64,000 bases of DNA from Myxococcales bacterium (lineage in GTDB: Bacteria; Myxococcota_A; Polyangia; Haliangiales; Haliangiaceae), in the NCBI GenBank assembly GCA_016717005.1, contig JADJUF010000021.1, positions 1 to 64,000 of the forward strand, given 5' to 3'. Below are positions 18,706-29,881 of this stretch, piece after piece (position 1 is the first letter of the stretch; every line of letters starts with the position of its first letter). The position numbers and the translations under genes are program-made. The notes under the pieces were generated by a model that saw only the letters and a list, made by a program, of their open reading frames with translations, did no database searches and was not told the origin of the DNA.

Positions 18706-20477
18706 GGACCCGCCTGGCCGCCGCGCTCGCGCTGGCGCTGGCCGCGTGCCTGCCGGCCGCGGACTCGCCCCAGGCGTCGGTCGAGTGCGAGGTCCAGGCG
18801 GACTGCAACGGCGCCGCCGGCGAGGTCTGCGACGTCGGCGTGTGCTGGGGTGACCCGCCGACCGGCCGGTACTCGGCGCTGGTGACGCCGCCGACCGAGC
18901 TGCGCGGCGCGCTGGTCAAGACCGCGATCGCCGACCTGACGATGGCCGCCGACGGCACGCTCGGCAACGGCATCGATCAGGCGCTGATCCTCGACGCGGC
19001 GGTGACCGTGCGCGGCACCGTCACGATCCCGTGCCCGCCGACGGGGCCCGCGTGCGTCGAGCGCTTCCCGCTGCCGGGGCAGGTCCGGTTCAGCCGAGCG
19101 CCGGCGTTCCCGGGCGGCCCCAAGGTGGCCGAGGTCGCCGAGGTCGCCGACGACGGCACCTACCAGGTCGCGCTGGCGCGGCCGCGCGCCGGCGCGCCGC
19201 TCGACTACATGGTCACGTTCACCCCGGCGACGCAGCCGCGCACGCCGGGCGGCCGCGTCGCCGCCGAGTTCCTGGCGCCGGCGATGCTCGACCGCCAGTT
19301 CTCGAGCGACGACATCGATCTCGACACCGGCACGATCCAGTTCGACCTCGATCTCGACCCGGCCCAGCAGCGGGCGATGGCCGGGCAGCTCACGCGGCCG
19401 GTGATCGACGGGCCGGTCGCCGGGTGGCGGGTCGTGGCCGAGGTGGTCACCAACCCCGTCGTCGGCGCCCGCCAGGTGGTCTCGACCCTGGCGATCACCG
19501 ACGAGGCCGGCATGTTCGAGCTGCGCCTGCCGACCGGCACCGACGTCGTCGACGTGCTGCTGTCGCCGCCGCTCGCGGCCGACATCGACCACCGCCCGTC
19601 GGTGCGCATGCGCGACGTCGTGGTCAGCGCGTCGATGCCGGCGGTCGACGTGCCGCTGCTGGGACAGCCGGTCGAGGCCACGATCGCGGTCACCGGCGTG
19701 GCCGGCGCCGGCGGCACCGTCGCGGTCGACGGCGCCACCGTCGTGGTCCGGCTCGACCGCATGCTCGGCGGCGGCCGCGAGCTGACCGTCGAGGCCCGCA
19801 CGACCTCGATCGGCGGGACCGCCACGCTGCTGCTGTTCCCGCTGCTCGAGAGCCAGCCGCTCGTGTACACGGTCGACGTGCTGCAGCCGCCCAACGGCGA
19901 GCTGGCGGCGCACTACGGCGAGACCCTGACCCCGGCGCTGGGCGGCCTGGCGGTGGCGCTGCCGCGCCGGCGCGTCCTGGTGGGCCGGGTCCGCGACTTC
20001 GAGGGCCGCGGCGTCGCCGGCGCCACCGTCACCGCCGCGGTCTCGGCCGCCTCGCTGTGCGTGCTGTCGTCCGACGCCAGCCGGATCGCGCTGGGCCAGG
20101 CGCCGGCCCAGGCGACCACCACCAGCAAGGGCGAGTTCACGCTCTACGTCGACGGCGATCTGGCCGGGGTCGAGCTGACCTACGACGTCACGGTCCGCCC
20201 GAGCACCACCGACCTGCGGCCCGAGTGGACCTTCCTCGAGGTGTCCCCCGACGGCGCCGGCGACCTCGACCTGCCCGACGCCGCCCACGTGCGCGGGCTG
20301 GTGCTCGCCGCCAACCACGGCCCGGTCGCCAACGCCGCGCTGACGGTCTACGAGCAGCTCGACGAGAGCCCCGGGTGCGTGTCGGCGCTCGGCACCGGCG
20401 CGACCGCGGTCGTGCGCGGTCGCGGCGCGTCCGACGACGTCGGCAGCGCGGCGGTCGTGCTGCCGCGCTCGCCCTGA
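18702..20477 (+). CDS. Large lipoprotein with carboxypeptidase-regulatory-like domains
   Basis: GTG 18702 overlaps the previous stop. The 591-residue protein has a lipoprotein signal (AAALALALAACLPA) and a short Cys-rich segment (CEVQADCNGAAGEVCDVGVC). Several beta-sandwich repeats follow of the carboxypeptidase-regulatory/Cna-B type (RVRDFEGRGVAGATVTAAVS; HVRGLVLAANHGPVANAALT). These are surface or adhesin-like folds. Its last codons (SAAVVLPRSP, stop) are the template of a tandem array that continues downstream. Function beyond surface location is unknown. Confidence 0.7.
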   Translation: MRTRLAAALALALAACLPAADSPQASVECEVQADCNGAAGEVCDVGVCWGDPPTGRYSALVTPPTELRGALVKTAIADLTMAADGTLGNGIDQALILDAAVTVRGTVTIPCPPTGPACVERFPLPGQVRFSRAPAFPGGPKVAEVAEVADDGTYQVALARPRAGAPLDYMVTFTPATQPRTPGGRVAAEFLAPAMLDRQFSSDDIDLDTGTIQFDLDLDPAQQRAMAGQLTRPVIDGPVAGWRVVAEVVTNPVVGARQVVSTLAITDEAGMFELRLPTGTDVVDVLLSPPLAADIDHRPSVRMRDVVVSASMPAVDVPLLGQPVEATIAVTGVAGAGGTVAVDGATVVVRLDRMLGGGRELTVEARTTSIGGTATLLLFPLLESQPLVYTVDVLQPPNGELAAHYGETLTPALGGLAVALPRRRVLVGRVRDFEGRGVAGATVTAAVSAASLCVLSSDASRIALGQAPAQATTTSKGEFTLYVDGDLAGVELTYDVTVRPSTTDLRPEWTFLEVSPDGAGDLDLPDAAHVRGLVLAANHGPVANAALTVYEQLDESPGCVSALGTGATAVVRGRGASDDVGSAAVVLPRSP

Positions 20478-20648
20478 CCCGCGCCGGCGTCGGCCCGGGC
20501 CGCGGCGGTCGTGCGGTCGCGCTCGCCCTGACCCGCGCCCCCCAGCGTCCTCCCGGGCCGCCGCGGTCGTGCGGCCGCGCTCGCCGCGCCCCGCGCCCGA
20601 AACCCTACCGGCCGCGGTCGTGCGGCCGCGCTCGCCGTGACCCGCGCC
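20451..20648 (+). repeat. Tandem array copied from the 3' end of the lipoprotein gene
   Basis: Four imperfect 35-bp units start at 20451, 20505, 20563 and 20614 (period 51-58 bp). The first is the last nine codons of the lipoprotein gene plus its stop. The others repeat GCGGTCGTGC-G-CCGCGCTCGCC and the flank ACCCGCGCC after the stop. The array fills the convergent gap before the der stop at 20659. Confidence 0.75.
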
Positions 20649-20658
20649 CGAACCCGGG

Positions 20659-23096
<2,438 letters not shown>

Positions 23097-23181
23097 GGGG
23101 GACCGCGTATAGCGCGGGCGCCACGCCGGCACAAGCCGCCGAAAACTGGACCTGCACAACCGCCTGGCCGACCCTGGCCCC

Positions 23182-23433
23182 GTGGTCCCGCTCGTCCTCG
23201 CGCTGGCGTCGCTCGTCGCGGTCGCCCTGCCCGCTCCCGGCATGTTCGTGGCGCTGGGGCTCGGCATCGGCGGGGTCGGCCTGGGCCTGCGGGGGGCCCG
23301 GCGCGGCGCGGGCCCGGCCCGGCTCGCCGCCACCGCCGGCGCCGCGGTCGCGCTGGTCGGCGCCGGGCTCGCGGCGGCACGGTTCGCGGTCACGCTGCTC
23401 GCGCTCGATCGCCTGGTCGCCCTGGCCGGCTGA
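23182..23433 (+). CDS. Small membrane protein
   Basis: GTG 23182 starts an 83-residue, almost wholly hydrophobic protein with two or three predicted membrane spans (VPLVLALASLVAVALP; MFVALGLGIGGVGLGL; ATAGAAVALVGAGLAAARFAVTLL). It diverges from era and converges on the coiled-coil gene with a 14-bp gap. No family recognised. It could be spurious, but the regular span/loop pattern is in its favour. Confidence 0.45.
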   Translation: MVPLVLALASLVAVALPAPGMFVALGLGIGGVGLGLRGARRGAGPARLAATAGAAVALVGAGLAAARFAVTLLALDRLVALAG

Positions 23434-23447
23434 GGCCGCCGCGAGGC

Positions 23448-24860
23448 TCAGCGCCCGACGACCATGACCCAGGTCGCGGCGCCGACGACGCCGAGAACGA
23501 CCAGCACCGCGGCGACCCCACGGGCGAGCGCCTTGCGATCGACCGTGGCCAGCATCTCGCGCAGCTCCATCGCGCGGCGATCGTCGGTGGCGATCGCCAG
23601 ATCGGCGGCGTCGAGCACGGCCAGCGCCGACGCCAGCGACGTCGGCCGCTCGATCGCCAGCTCGCTGCCGAGGTCGCGCAGGGCCCGATCGCGCTGCTTC
23701 TCGAGATCGGCGACGCCACGCTCGATGACCCGTCGGGTCGCCGCGACCGCGCCGAGCTCGTCGGCCGCGCGCTCGCCGGCGGCGATGATCGCGGCCTTGG
23801 CGTCGGCCAGGCGGCGCTGGGCGTCGGTGCGATCGGCCTCGAGCCCGGCGATCCGGGGCGTCAGCGCGGCCAGCTGCGCCGCCAGCGCCGGCTCGTCGCG
23901 GGCGATCGCGACCCGCTCGGCCCGCAGGGTCGCGATCTCGGCCTCGACGCCGGCGCGCTCGGCCTTGCCGCGCATCGCCACGGCCTTGGCCTCGTGGGCG
24001 CGCAGCGCGTCGTCCTGACGGGTCAGGGTCGCGCGCAGCGCGTCGCCCTGCTTGCGCACGCCCTCGGCCTCGCGCTCGAGCGGGGCCAGCCGGCCAGCGA
24101 TCGCGACCAGCTCGGCGTCGATCGCGCGCACCGCCTCGTGCTGCTTGTCGAGCTCGCCCTTGTGGTTGCGCTCGATCGCGGCGGCGTCGGCGTCGGCCGC
24201 GGCCGCCTGGCCCGAGCGCCCGGCCCGCGCCTCCTCGAGCTCGGCCAGCGCGTCGCGCGCCGCGACCATCCGCGCGCTGGCCAGCCCGGGGTCGGCGACG
24301 CCGTCGGCGCCGAGCGCGATCAGCGCGCGCTCACGCTCGGCCTGGCGGGCCGCGAGCGCGCCCTCGAGGCGGCGCAGCTCGCGCCGGGACGCGGCGCTGC
24401 CGAACAGCACGGTCGCGACGTACGCGACGTCGCCGCTCAGCCCGCGACGGCGACGAAACGTCGCGCGCACCGGCAGCGACGCGCCGGCGACGACCGGCGC
24501 GCGCGCAGCCTCGGCCAGGACGATCGCGTCGCCGCGCGGATCGACCCGGGTGTCGTCGTCCCGCTCGGCGTCGGTCGGATCGGCGCGGCTCGCGATGATG
24601 ACCGGCGGCAGCTCGGTCGACGGGGCGACGGGCGGTGGCGCCGACGGGCGATCCCGGCGCGGCGGGAGCGGCGGCGGACGGGTCGTCGCCGAGGTGCGCG
24701 CTGGCGATGCGGCTGGTGTGGGCGGTGTGGGTGCGGCGGGTGCGGTGGGTGCGGGCGCGGGGTCGGCCGGCCGGTCGGGCACATCCCAGCCACCCGCGAG
24801 GCGATCGATCCGCGCTCGGGTATCGTCGCTGGCGCGTCGCGACGGATCCTTCTCACCCAC
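23448..24860 (-). CDS. Coiled-coil protein with C-terminal membrane anchor
   Basis: The 470-residue product starts at ATG 24860. A Pro/Ala-rich disordered N-terminus (about 30-90) is followed by a long, heptad-like coiled coil (about 155-420; for example RRLEGALAARQAERERALIA, EAEIATLRAERVAIARDEPA). One membrane span ends the protein (AAVLVVLGVVGAATWVMVV), so the bulk is probably cytoplasmic and tail-anchored. It is divergent from the giant regulator, with a 117-bp shared upstream region. Function unknown. Confidence 0.7.
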   Translation of the reverse strand: MGEKDPSRRASDDTRARIDRLAGGWDVPDRPADPAPAPTAPAAPTPPTPAASPARTSATTRPPPLPPRRDRPSAPPPVAPSTELPPVIIASRADPTDAERDDDTRVDPRGDAIVLAEAARAPVVAGASLPVRATFRRRRGLSGDVAYVATVLFGSAASRRELRRLEGALAARQAERERALIALGADGVADPGLASARMVAARDALAELEEARAGRSGQAAAADADAAAIERNHKGELDKQHEAVRAIDAELVAIAGRLAPLEREAEGVRKQGDALRATLTRQDDALRAHEAKAVAMRGKAERAGVEAEIATLRAERVAIARDEPALAAQLAALTPRIAGLEADRTDAQRRLADAKAAIIAAGERAADELGAVAATRRVIERGVADLEKQRDRALRDLGSELAIERPTSLASALAVLDAADLAIATDDRRAMELREMLATVDRKALARGVAAVLVVLGVVGAATWVMVVGR

Positions 24861-24911
24861 GTGCGGACCATATCACGGGCCCGCAGGCGCGGAATTCGCG
24901 GTCGCGATCTC

Positions 24912-24948
24912 GCAACCAGGTTGCCATCGACCTACCTTGTTGACAACT
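24912..24948. promoter_or_regulatory. Divergent control region: palindrome and TGTTGACAACT
   Basis: A 13-bp palindrome GCAACC-A-GGTTGC (24912-24924) is followed by TGTTGACAACT (24938-24948), which contains a perfect TTGACA (24940-24945). No convincing -10 box lies 16-18 bp downstream. The region serves the giant regulator (ATG 24978, preceded by AGGTGAC) and possibly the coiled-coil gene. Confidence 0.4.
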
Positions 24949-24977
24949 GGGCGGCAGGGCCTGCCAATATAGGTGAC

Positions 24978-27900
24978 ATGGGCCGGGCCAGCGTGCGGTA
25001 CGAGTTCCAGGCGGATCTGGGCGCTGGCGCTCAAGGGAGGGTCGTCCGGGTGCTCGATCGCCAGCGTCACCAGACCCTGGCGCTCAAGGCCGTGGCACCA
25101 GGCGCCCGGGCCAACCTGGTTCGGGAGTTCAGCCGCCTGGCCGGGCTCGAACACCCGACCTTGCCACGGGTGCACGACGTCGGGATCCTCGACGCCGACC
25201 TGGGGCCGATCGCCGCGGGCACCGCGTACTACACCGCCGACGAGCTGGTCGGGCGCACGCTGGCCCAGGCGGCGCCGCTCGGGCCCACCGAGCTCTGGGC
25301 CGTGGCGGTGGACGTCGCCGCGGCGCTGGCGATGCTGCACGGTACCGGGCTCGTCCACTGCGACGTGGCCCCTGCCAACATCGTGGTCACCGGCGTCGGC
25401 GCCGCCACCCGCGCGGTGCTGATCGATCTGGGCCTCGCCGGCGCCGCGGGGCTCGAGGGCGCGGCCCGGGGCACGCCCCAGTTCCTGGCGCCCGAGGCCC
25501 TGGCCGGCCGCGTCCATCCCCCGGGCGATCTGTACGGGCTCGGCGCCAGCCTGTTCTTCGCGGCCCGCGGCGTCGCGCCGGTGGCCGGCGACGGGGCCGC
25601 GCTGATCGCCGCGATCGTCGGCGCGCCGCGCCCGCGCCTGTCCGACGCCGAGGCGCCGGGCCTGGCCGACCTCATCGACGAGCTGCTCGCGCTCGATCCC
25701 GAGCGGCGCCCGCCGTCGGCGCTGGCGGTGTTCGCGCGGGCCCACGCGGCCCGGGCGGCCTTGCCGGCGACGGTGGCCGAGCGCCCGACACCCCCGGCCG
25801 CGGTGCCGCGGGTGATCGGCGGGGACGCCTGGCCGTCGCTCGAGCCGGCGATCGCCGCGGTCGCCGCGCGCTGCGCGCAGGCGCGGGCCGGGGTGTCGGC
25901 GCCGCCGGTGCTGGTGCACGGGCCGATCGGCTGCGCCGCGCGCGCGGTGGTCGAGCACGGCCTGCGCCGCGATCAGATCGCCGCGACCCTGCACGGCGCG
26001 TCGACGCTGGTCGTGACCACCGCCCACCTCGACGACGGCGCGGCGCTGGCGCCGGCCGGCGCCGACGATCAGCGCGGCCGCGCGCTGGCCGAGCGCGCGA
26101 TCGCGGCCGCGGTCGCGACCACCGGCGCGGCGCGGGTGCTCGATCTGACCGACGACGAGCGCGCGCCCGCGGCGATCGCCGCGCTCGACGGCGCCGCCGG
26201 CCCGGCCGCGGTGTTCGTCGTGGTCGAGGGCGACGAGCCGCCGAGCGCCCCCGGCCCGGTGATCACGATCCGCCCGTGCACCCGCGCCGAGCTGGGCGCG
26301 ATCGCGACGGCCGCGTGCGGCGGCGCGGTCACCGACGCGTGGCTCGACGCGCTGGTCCGCGCCAGCCGCGGCCTGCCCAACCTCGCGCTGACGATCCTCG
26401 CGGCGCTCGGCGCCGACGGTGGCGATCCGCGCGCGGGCGACCCGGCCACGCCGATCGCGGGGCTGGCCGCGGTCGTGGCGCGCGCGGCGCTCGCGGCCGA
26501 CGAGCACGCGGCGACCGTGGCGCGGGTGCTGGCGCTGTGGCGCGACCGGCTCGAGCTCGAGGAGCTGGCGGCGATCCTCGAGCCCCACGGCCTCGACCTC
26601 GCGGCCGGGGCGGCGGCGCTCGCGCGGCTCGAGCGCCTGGGCGCGCTCACCCGCGACGGCCACGCGCTGGCGGCCGGCGTCGCCGAGGCGGTGCGCGCCG
26701 CGCTGCCCACGGCCGAGGCCGCGGCGCTCGCGACGACGATCGTCGAGGCCGCGCGCGCGCGCGGGCTGGCGCCGGCCCGGTGGGGCGCGGTGCTCCTGGC
26801 GCTGCCGCTCACGCCCGCGCTGGCCGCGCTCGAGGTCGAGCTGGCGACGGCGGCGCTGGCGCGCGGCGCGCCGCGCCGAGCCCTCGAGCTGGCCGAGGCG
26901 GCGACCGACGACGACGGCGACACCGGCGCCGAGGCCGCGCTCCTCGCGGCGCGCGCGGCCCTGGTGCTGGGCGCCTACGCCCGCGCGCGCACCGCGCTGG
27001 CCCGGGCCGAGCGCGCGCCGGCGCTGGTGCGCCCGGCCCGGCTGGTGGCGGCCCGGATCGCCCAGCGCGCCGGCGATCTCGATCAGGCCGAGGCGATCCT
27101 GACCGAGCTGGCGACGACCGCGCCGACCGACCCGGCCCGCATCGGCGCCCACGCGCGGCTGCTGGTCGCGCGCGGCCGCTACCGCGACGCGGTCACGACC
27201 GCGGCTGCGCTCGAGCCGGTCCCGGCCACCGCCGCCGGCGCGCTGTGCGCCGAGGCCCGCGCCACCGCGCACCTGTACCTGGGCGAGCTGACCGACGCCG
27301 AGGTCCACGTCGCCACCGCCCTGGCGATCGGCCAGGCCACCGGCGACGACGCGGTGCGCGCCCGGGCGCTGGTCGTGCGCGGCATGATCGCGCAGGCCGG
27401 CGGCGGGCTGCTGGCCGCGACCCGGCTCTACCGCGACGCCGCCGCGGCCGCGCGCACCGGCGGCGACGGCCACACCGCGGCGGTGGCGCTGCAGAACCAC
27501 GCCGCGGCGCTGGCCGAGCGCGGCCTGCACGGCGCGGCGCTGCCGGCGCTGGCCGCCGCGGGCGCCGAGCTGGTCGGCCTCGGGCGCGTGGCCGAGCTGG
27601 CGGCGGTCGAGGCCAACCGCGCGGTGTCGCTGCTCGCGTGCGGACAGCTCGACGCCGCCCACGCCGCCGCGACCAGCGCGCTCGAGCGCGCCACCGCCGC
27701 CGGGCTGCCGGTGCCGCGCTTCTACGCGACGCTGGTGCTCGGCGACGTCGCCCGGCGCCGCCGCGACGACGCCGGGGCCGCCGCGCGCTACCGCGCCGCC
27801 TGGGCCGACGCGGTCGCCGCCGCCCTGCCCGATCGCGCCCACGCCCAGCGCAGCCTGGCCGAGGTGGCGCCCGACGCGGCCGCCGCCGCCGACGCGCTCG

Positions 27901-29855
27901 CCGCCGCCGACGCGCTCGATCACGACGACGACGACCGCGATCGCACGACCGTCGCGCGCGGCCGCGTCGCGATCCGCGGCCTCGCGCCGGCCGCCCCGAC
28001 GCTGATCGACGCGCTGACCGTCGCCGGCGAGCGGGCCCGGCGCGACGGTCGCCAGGATCGCGCCTGGCGCGCGCTGGCGCTGGCCGCCGAGCTGGCGCGC
28101 CGCGCCGACGCCCCCGGGGCCACCGCGCGCGCCCAGCGCGCCCGGGCCTGGCTCGACGAGCTCGTCGCCGCGACCCCCGACCCCTGGAGGGCAGGACTCA
28201 TGACCGACCCCGACGCCGCCTACCTCAGCGCCCCGCCCCGCCCGGCCGAGGCGACCGGGCCCGCGCCCAGCACCGCCGCCGAGCTGGCCCGGCTGCGGCG
28301 CTTGCTCGGGCTGGCCCGCCGGCTGTCGGCCGACGTCGAGCTCGACCGGGTCCTCGACGAGATCATCGACGCCGCGGTCGAGCTGACCGGCGGCGAGCGC
28401 GCGTTCGTGCTGCTGGGCGAGGCCGACGGCGCCGACGGCGCCCCGGGCGAGCTGGCGGTCGCCGCGGCCCGCGGCTTCGTCGCCGACGCGCTGGCGCCCA
28501 CCGCGATCAGCCGCTCGATCGCCCAGCGCGCGATCGCCACCGGCGAGGCGGTCGTGACCGTCGACGCCGGCGCCGACGATCGCTTCGACGGCGCCGCCTC
28601 GATCGCGGCCCTGCGCCTGCGCTCGGTGGTGGCGGTGCCGCTGTTCCAGCGCGGCCACGTCATCGGCTGCCTGTACGTCGATCACCGGCTGCGCGTCAGC
28701 GCCTTCGACGATCACGCCGCGACCACGCTGACCGAGCTGGCCGGGATCGCCGCGGTCGCGATCTCGACCGCGCGCTTCGTCGCCGCCGCCCGCGCCGACG
28801 CCCGCGCGATCGCCGACCTCAACGCCCGGCTGGCGGCCGAGATCGCCGAGCGCGACGCCGAGCTCGCGGTCGTGCGCGCGGCGGCGCCGACCCGCCCGCG
28901 CCGGCCCGGGCTCGAGGCCATCGTCGGCGACTCGCCCGCGATCGCCGCCGTGCTCGACCTGATCGAGCGCGCGGCCCAGGTGTCGCTGCCGGTGGCGATC
29001 GCCGGCGAGAGCGGCACCGGCAAGGAGCTGTGCGCGCGCGCGGTCCACGACGTCGGGCCGCGGCGCGAGCGCCCGTTCGTCGCGATCAACTGCGGCGCGA
29101 TGCCCGAGGCCCTGCTCGAGTCGGAGCTGTTCGGCCACGTCCGCGGCGCGTTCACCAGCGCCGAGCGCGATCGCAAGGGCCTGTTCGAGATCGCCGACGG
29201 CGGCACGCTGTTCCTCGACGAGATCGCCGACACCAGCCCGGCGATGCAGGCCAAGCTCCTGCGGGTCGTCTCCGACGGCGTGGTCCGCCGGGTCGGCGAC
29301 GAGCGCAGCCACAAGGTCGACGTCCGCCTGGTCACCGCGAGCCGGGTGCCGCTGGCCGAGCTGGTCGCGGCCGGCCGCTTCCGCGACGACCTGCGCTACC
29401 GCCTCGACGTGATCGGCATCGCGATGCCGCCGCTGCGCGCGCGCCCCGGCGATCTGCCGGCGCTGGTCGGTCGGCTGCTCGCGCGGATCGTCGGCGATCG
29501 CCCGCCGCCCAAGGTCGGCCGCGACGCCGCGCGGGCGCTGGCCCGGTACGCCTGGCCCGGCAACGTGCGCGAGCTCGAGAACGCGCTGGCCCGCGCGGTC
29601 GCGCTCGGCAGCGATCCGATCACCGTCGACGATCTGCCCGAGCCGCTGCGCGCGCCGACCGGCCCGTCGCTGCGGGCGCCGGCCGACGGCGACCTCGCGC
29701 TCAAGCCCGCGGTCGACGCGCTCGAGCGCGCGTACGTCGAGGCGGCGCTGACCCGGGTCCACGGCAACCAGAGCGCGGCCGCGCGGCTGCTGGGGCTGTC
29801 GCGGTTCGGCCTGCAGAAGAAGCTGCGCCGGCTCGGGCTCGACGCCCGACCCTGA
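24978..29855 (+). CDS. Giant kinase-TPR-GAF-sigma-54 activator fusion
   Basis: This 1,625-residue protein fuses five parts. (1) A Ser/Thr kinase-like domain (about 5-260: GAGAQGRVVRV, LALKAV, HCDVAPANIVV with HCD in place of HRD, IDLGLA in place of DFG, APEAL). (2) A degenerate NTPase-like region (about 290-560). (3) A long Ala-rich TPR-like superhelix (about 600-1080). (4) A GAF domain (about 1100-1270, ERAFVLLGEADG ... RSVVAVPLFQRGHVIGCLYV). (5) A sigma-54 AAA+ domain (about 1310-1550; Walker A GESGTGKE near 1342, Walker B TLFLDE) with a Fis HTH (NQSAAARLLGLSRFGLQKKL). The sigma-54 contact loop reads GAFTSA, not GAFTGA. It would sense, phosphorylate and activate transcription in one chain. 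Confidence 0.9.
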   Translation: MGRASVRYEFQADLGAGAQGRVVRVLDRQRHQTLALKAVAPGARANLVREFSRLAGLEHPTLPRVHDVGILDADLGPIAAGTAYYTADELVGRTLAQAAPLGPTELWAVAVDVAAALAMLHGTGLVHCDVAPANIVVTGVGAATRAVLIDLGLAGAAGLEGAARGTPQFLAPEALAGRVHPPGDLYGLGASLFFAARGVAPVAGDGAALIAAIVGAPRPRLSDAEAPGLADLIDELLALDPERRPPSALAVFARAHAARAALPATVAERPTPPAAVPRVIGGDAWPSLEPAIAAVAARCAQARAGVSAPPVLVHGPIGCAARAVVEHGLRRDQIAATLHGASTLVVTTAHLDDGAALAPAGADDQRGRALAERAIAAAVATTGAARVLDLTDDERAPAAIAALDGAAGPAAVFVVVEGDEPPSAPGPVITIRPCTRAELGAIATAACGGAVTDAWLDALVRASRGLPNLALTILAALGADGGDPRAGDPATPIAGLAAVVARAALAADEHAATVARVLALWRDRLELEELAAILEPHGLDLAAGAAALARLERLGALTRDGHALAAGVAEAVRAALPTAEAAALATTIVEAARARGLAPARWGAVLLALPLTPALAALEVELATAALARGAPRRALELAEAATDDDGDTGAEAALLAARAALVLGAYARARTALARAERAPALVRPARLVAARIAQRAGDLDQAEAILTELATTAPTDPARIGAHARLLVARGRYRDAVTTAAALEPVPATAAGALCAEARATAHLYLGELTDAEVHVATALAIGQATGDDAVRARALVVRGMIAQAGGGLLAATRLYRDAAAAARTGGDGHTAAVALQNHAAALAERGLHGAALPALAAAGAELVGLGRVAELAAVEANRAVSLLACGQLDAAHAAATSALERATAAGLPVPRFYATLVLGDVARRRRDDAGAAARYRAAWADAVAAALPDRAHAQRSLAEVAPDAAAAADALAAADALDHDDDDRDRTTVARGRVAIRGLAPAAPTLIDALTVAGERARRDGRQDRAWRALALAAELARRADAPGATARAQRARAWLDELVAATPDPWRAGLMTDPDAAYLSAPPRPAEATGPAPSTAAELARLRRLLGLARRLSADVELDRVLDEIIDAAVELTGGERAFVLLGEADGADGAPGELAVAAARGFVADALAPTAISRSIAQRAIATGEAVVTVDAGADDRFDGAASIAALRLRSVVAVPLFQRGHVIGCLYVDHRLRVSAFDDHAATTLTELAGIAAVAISTARFVAAARADARAIADLNARLAAEIAERDAELAVVRAAAPTRPRRPGLEAIVGDSPAIAAVLDLIERAAQVSLPVAIAGESGTGKELCARAVHDVGPRRERPFVAINCGAMPEALLESELFGHVRGAFTSAERDRKGLFEIADGGTLFLDEIADTSPAMQAKLLRVVSDGVVRRVGDERSHKVDVRLVTASRVPLAELVAAGRFRDDLRYRLDVIGIAMPPLRARPGDLPALVGRLLARIVGDRPPPKVGRDAARALARYAWPGNVRELENALARAVALGSDPITVDDLPEPLRAPTGPSLRAPADGDLALKPAVDALERAYVEAALTRVHGNQSAAARLLGLSRFGLQKKLRRLGLDARP

Positions 29856-29881
29856 CCGGCGGCGGTGGTACCCTGGCCGCG

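Noticed and set aside
24873..29762. 1,629-codon open frame on the minus strand opposite the giant regulator
   Set aside because: Arg/Gly-rich antisense frame produced by GC-rich codon bias; no domains, while the plus strand has clear ones.
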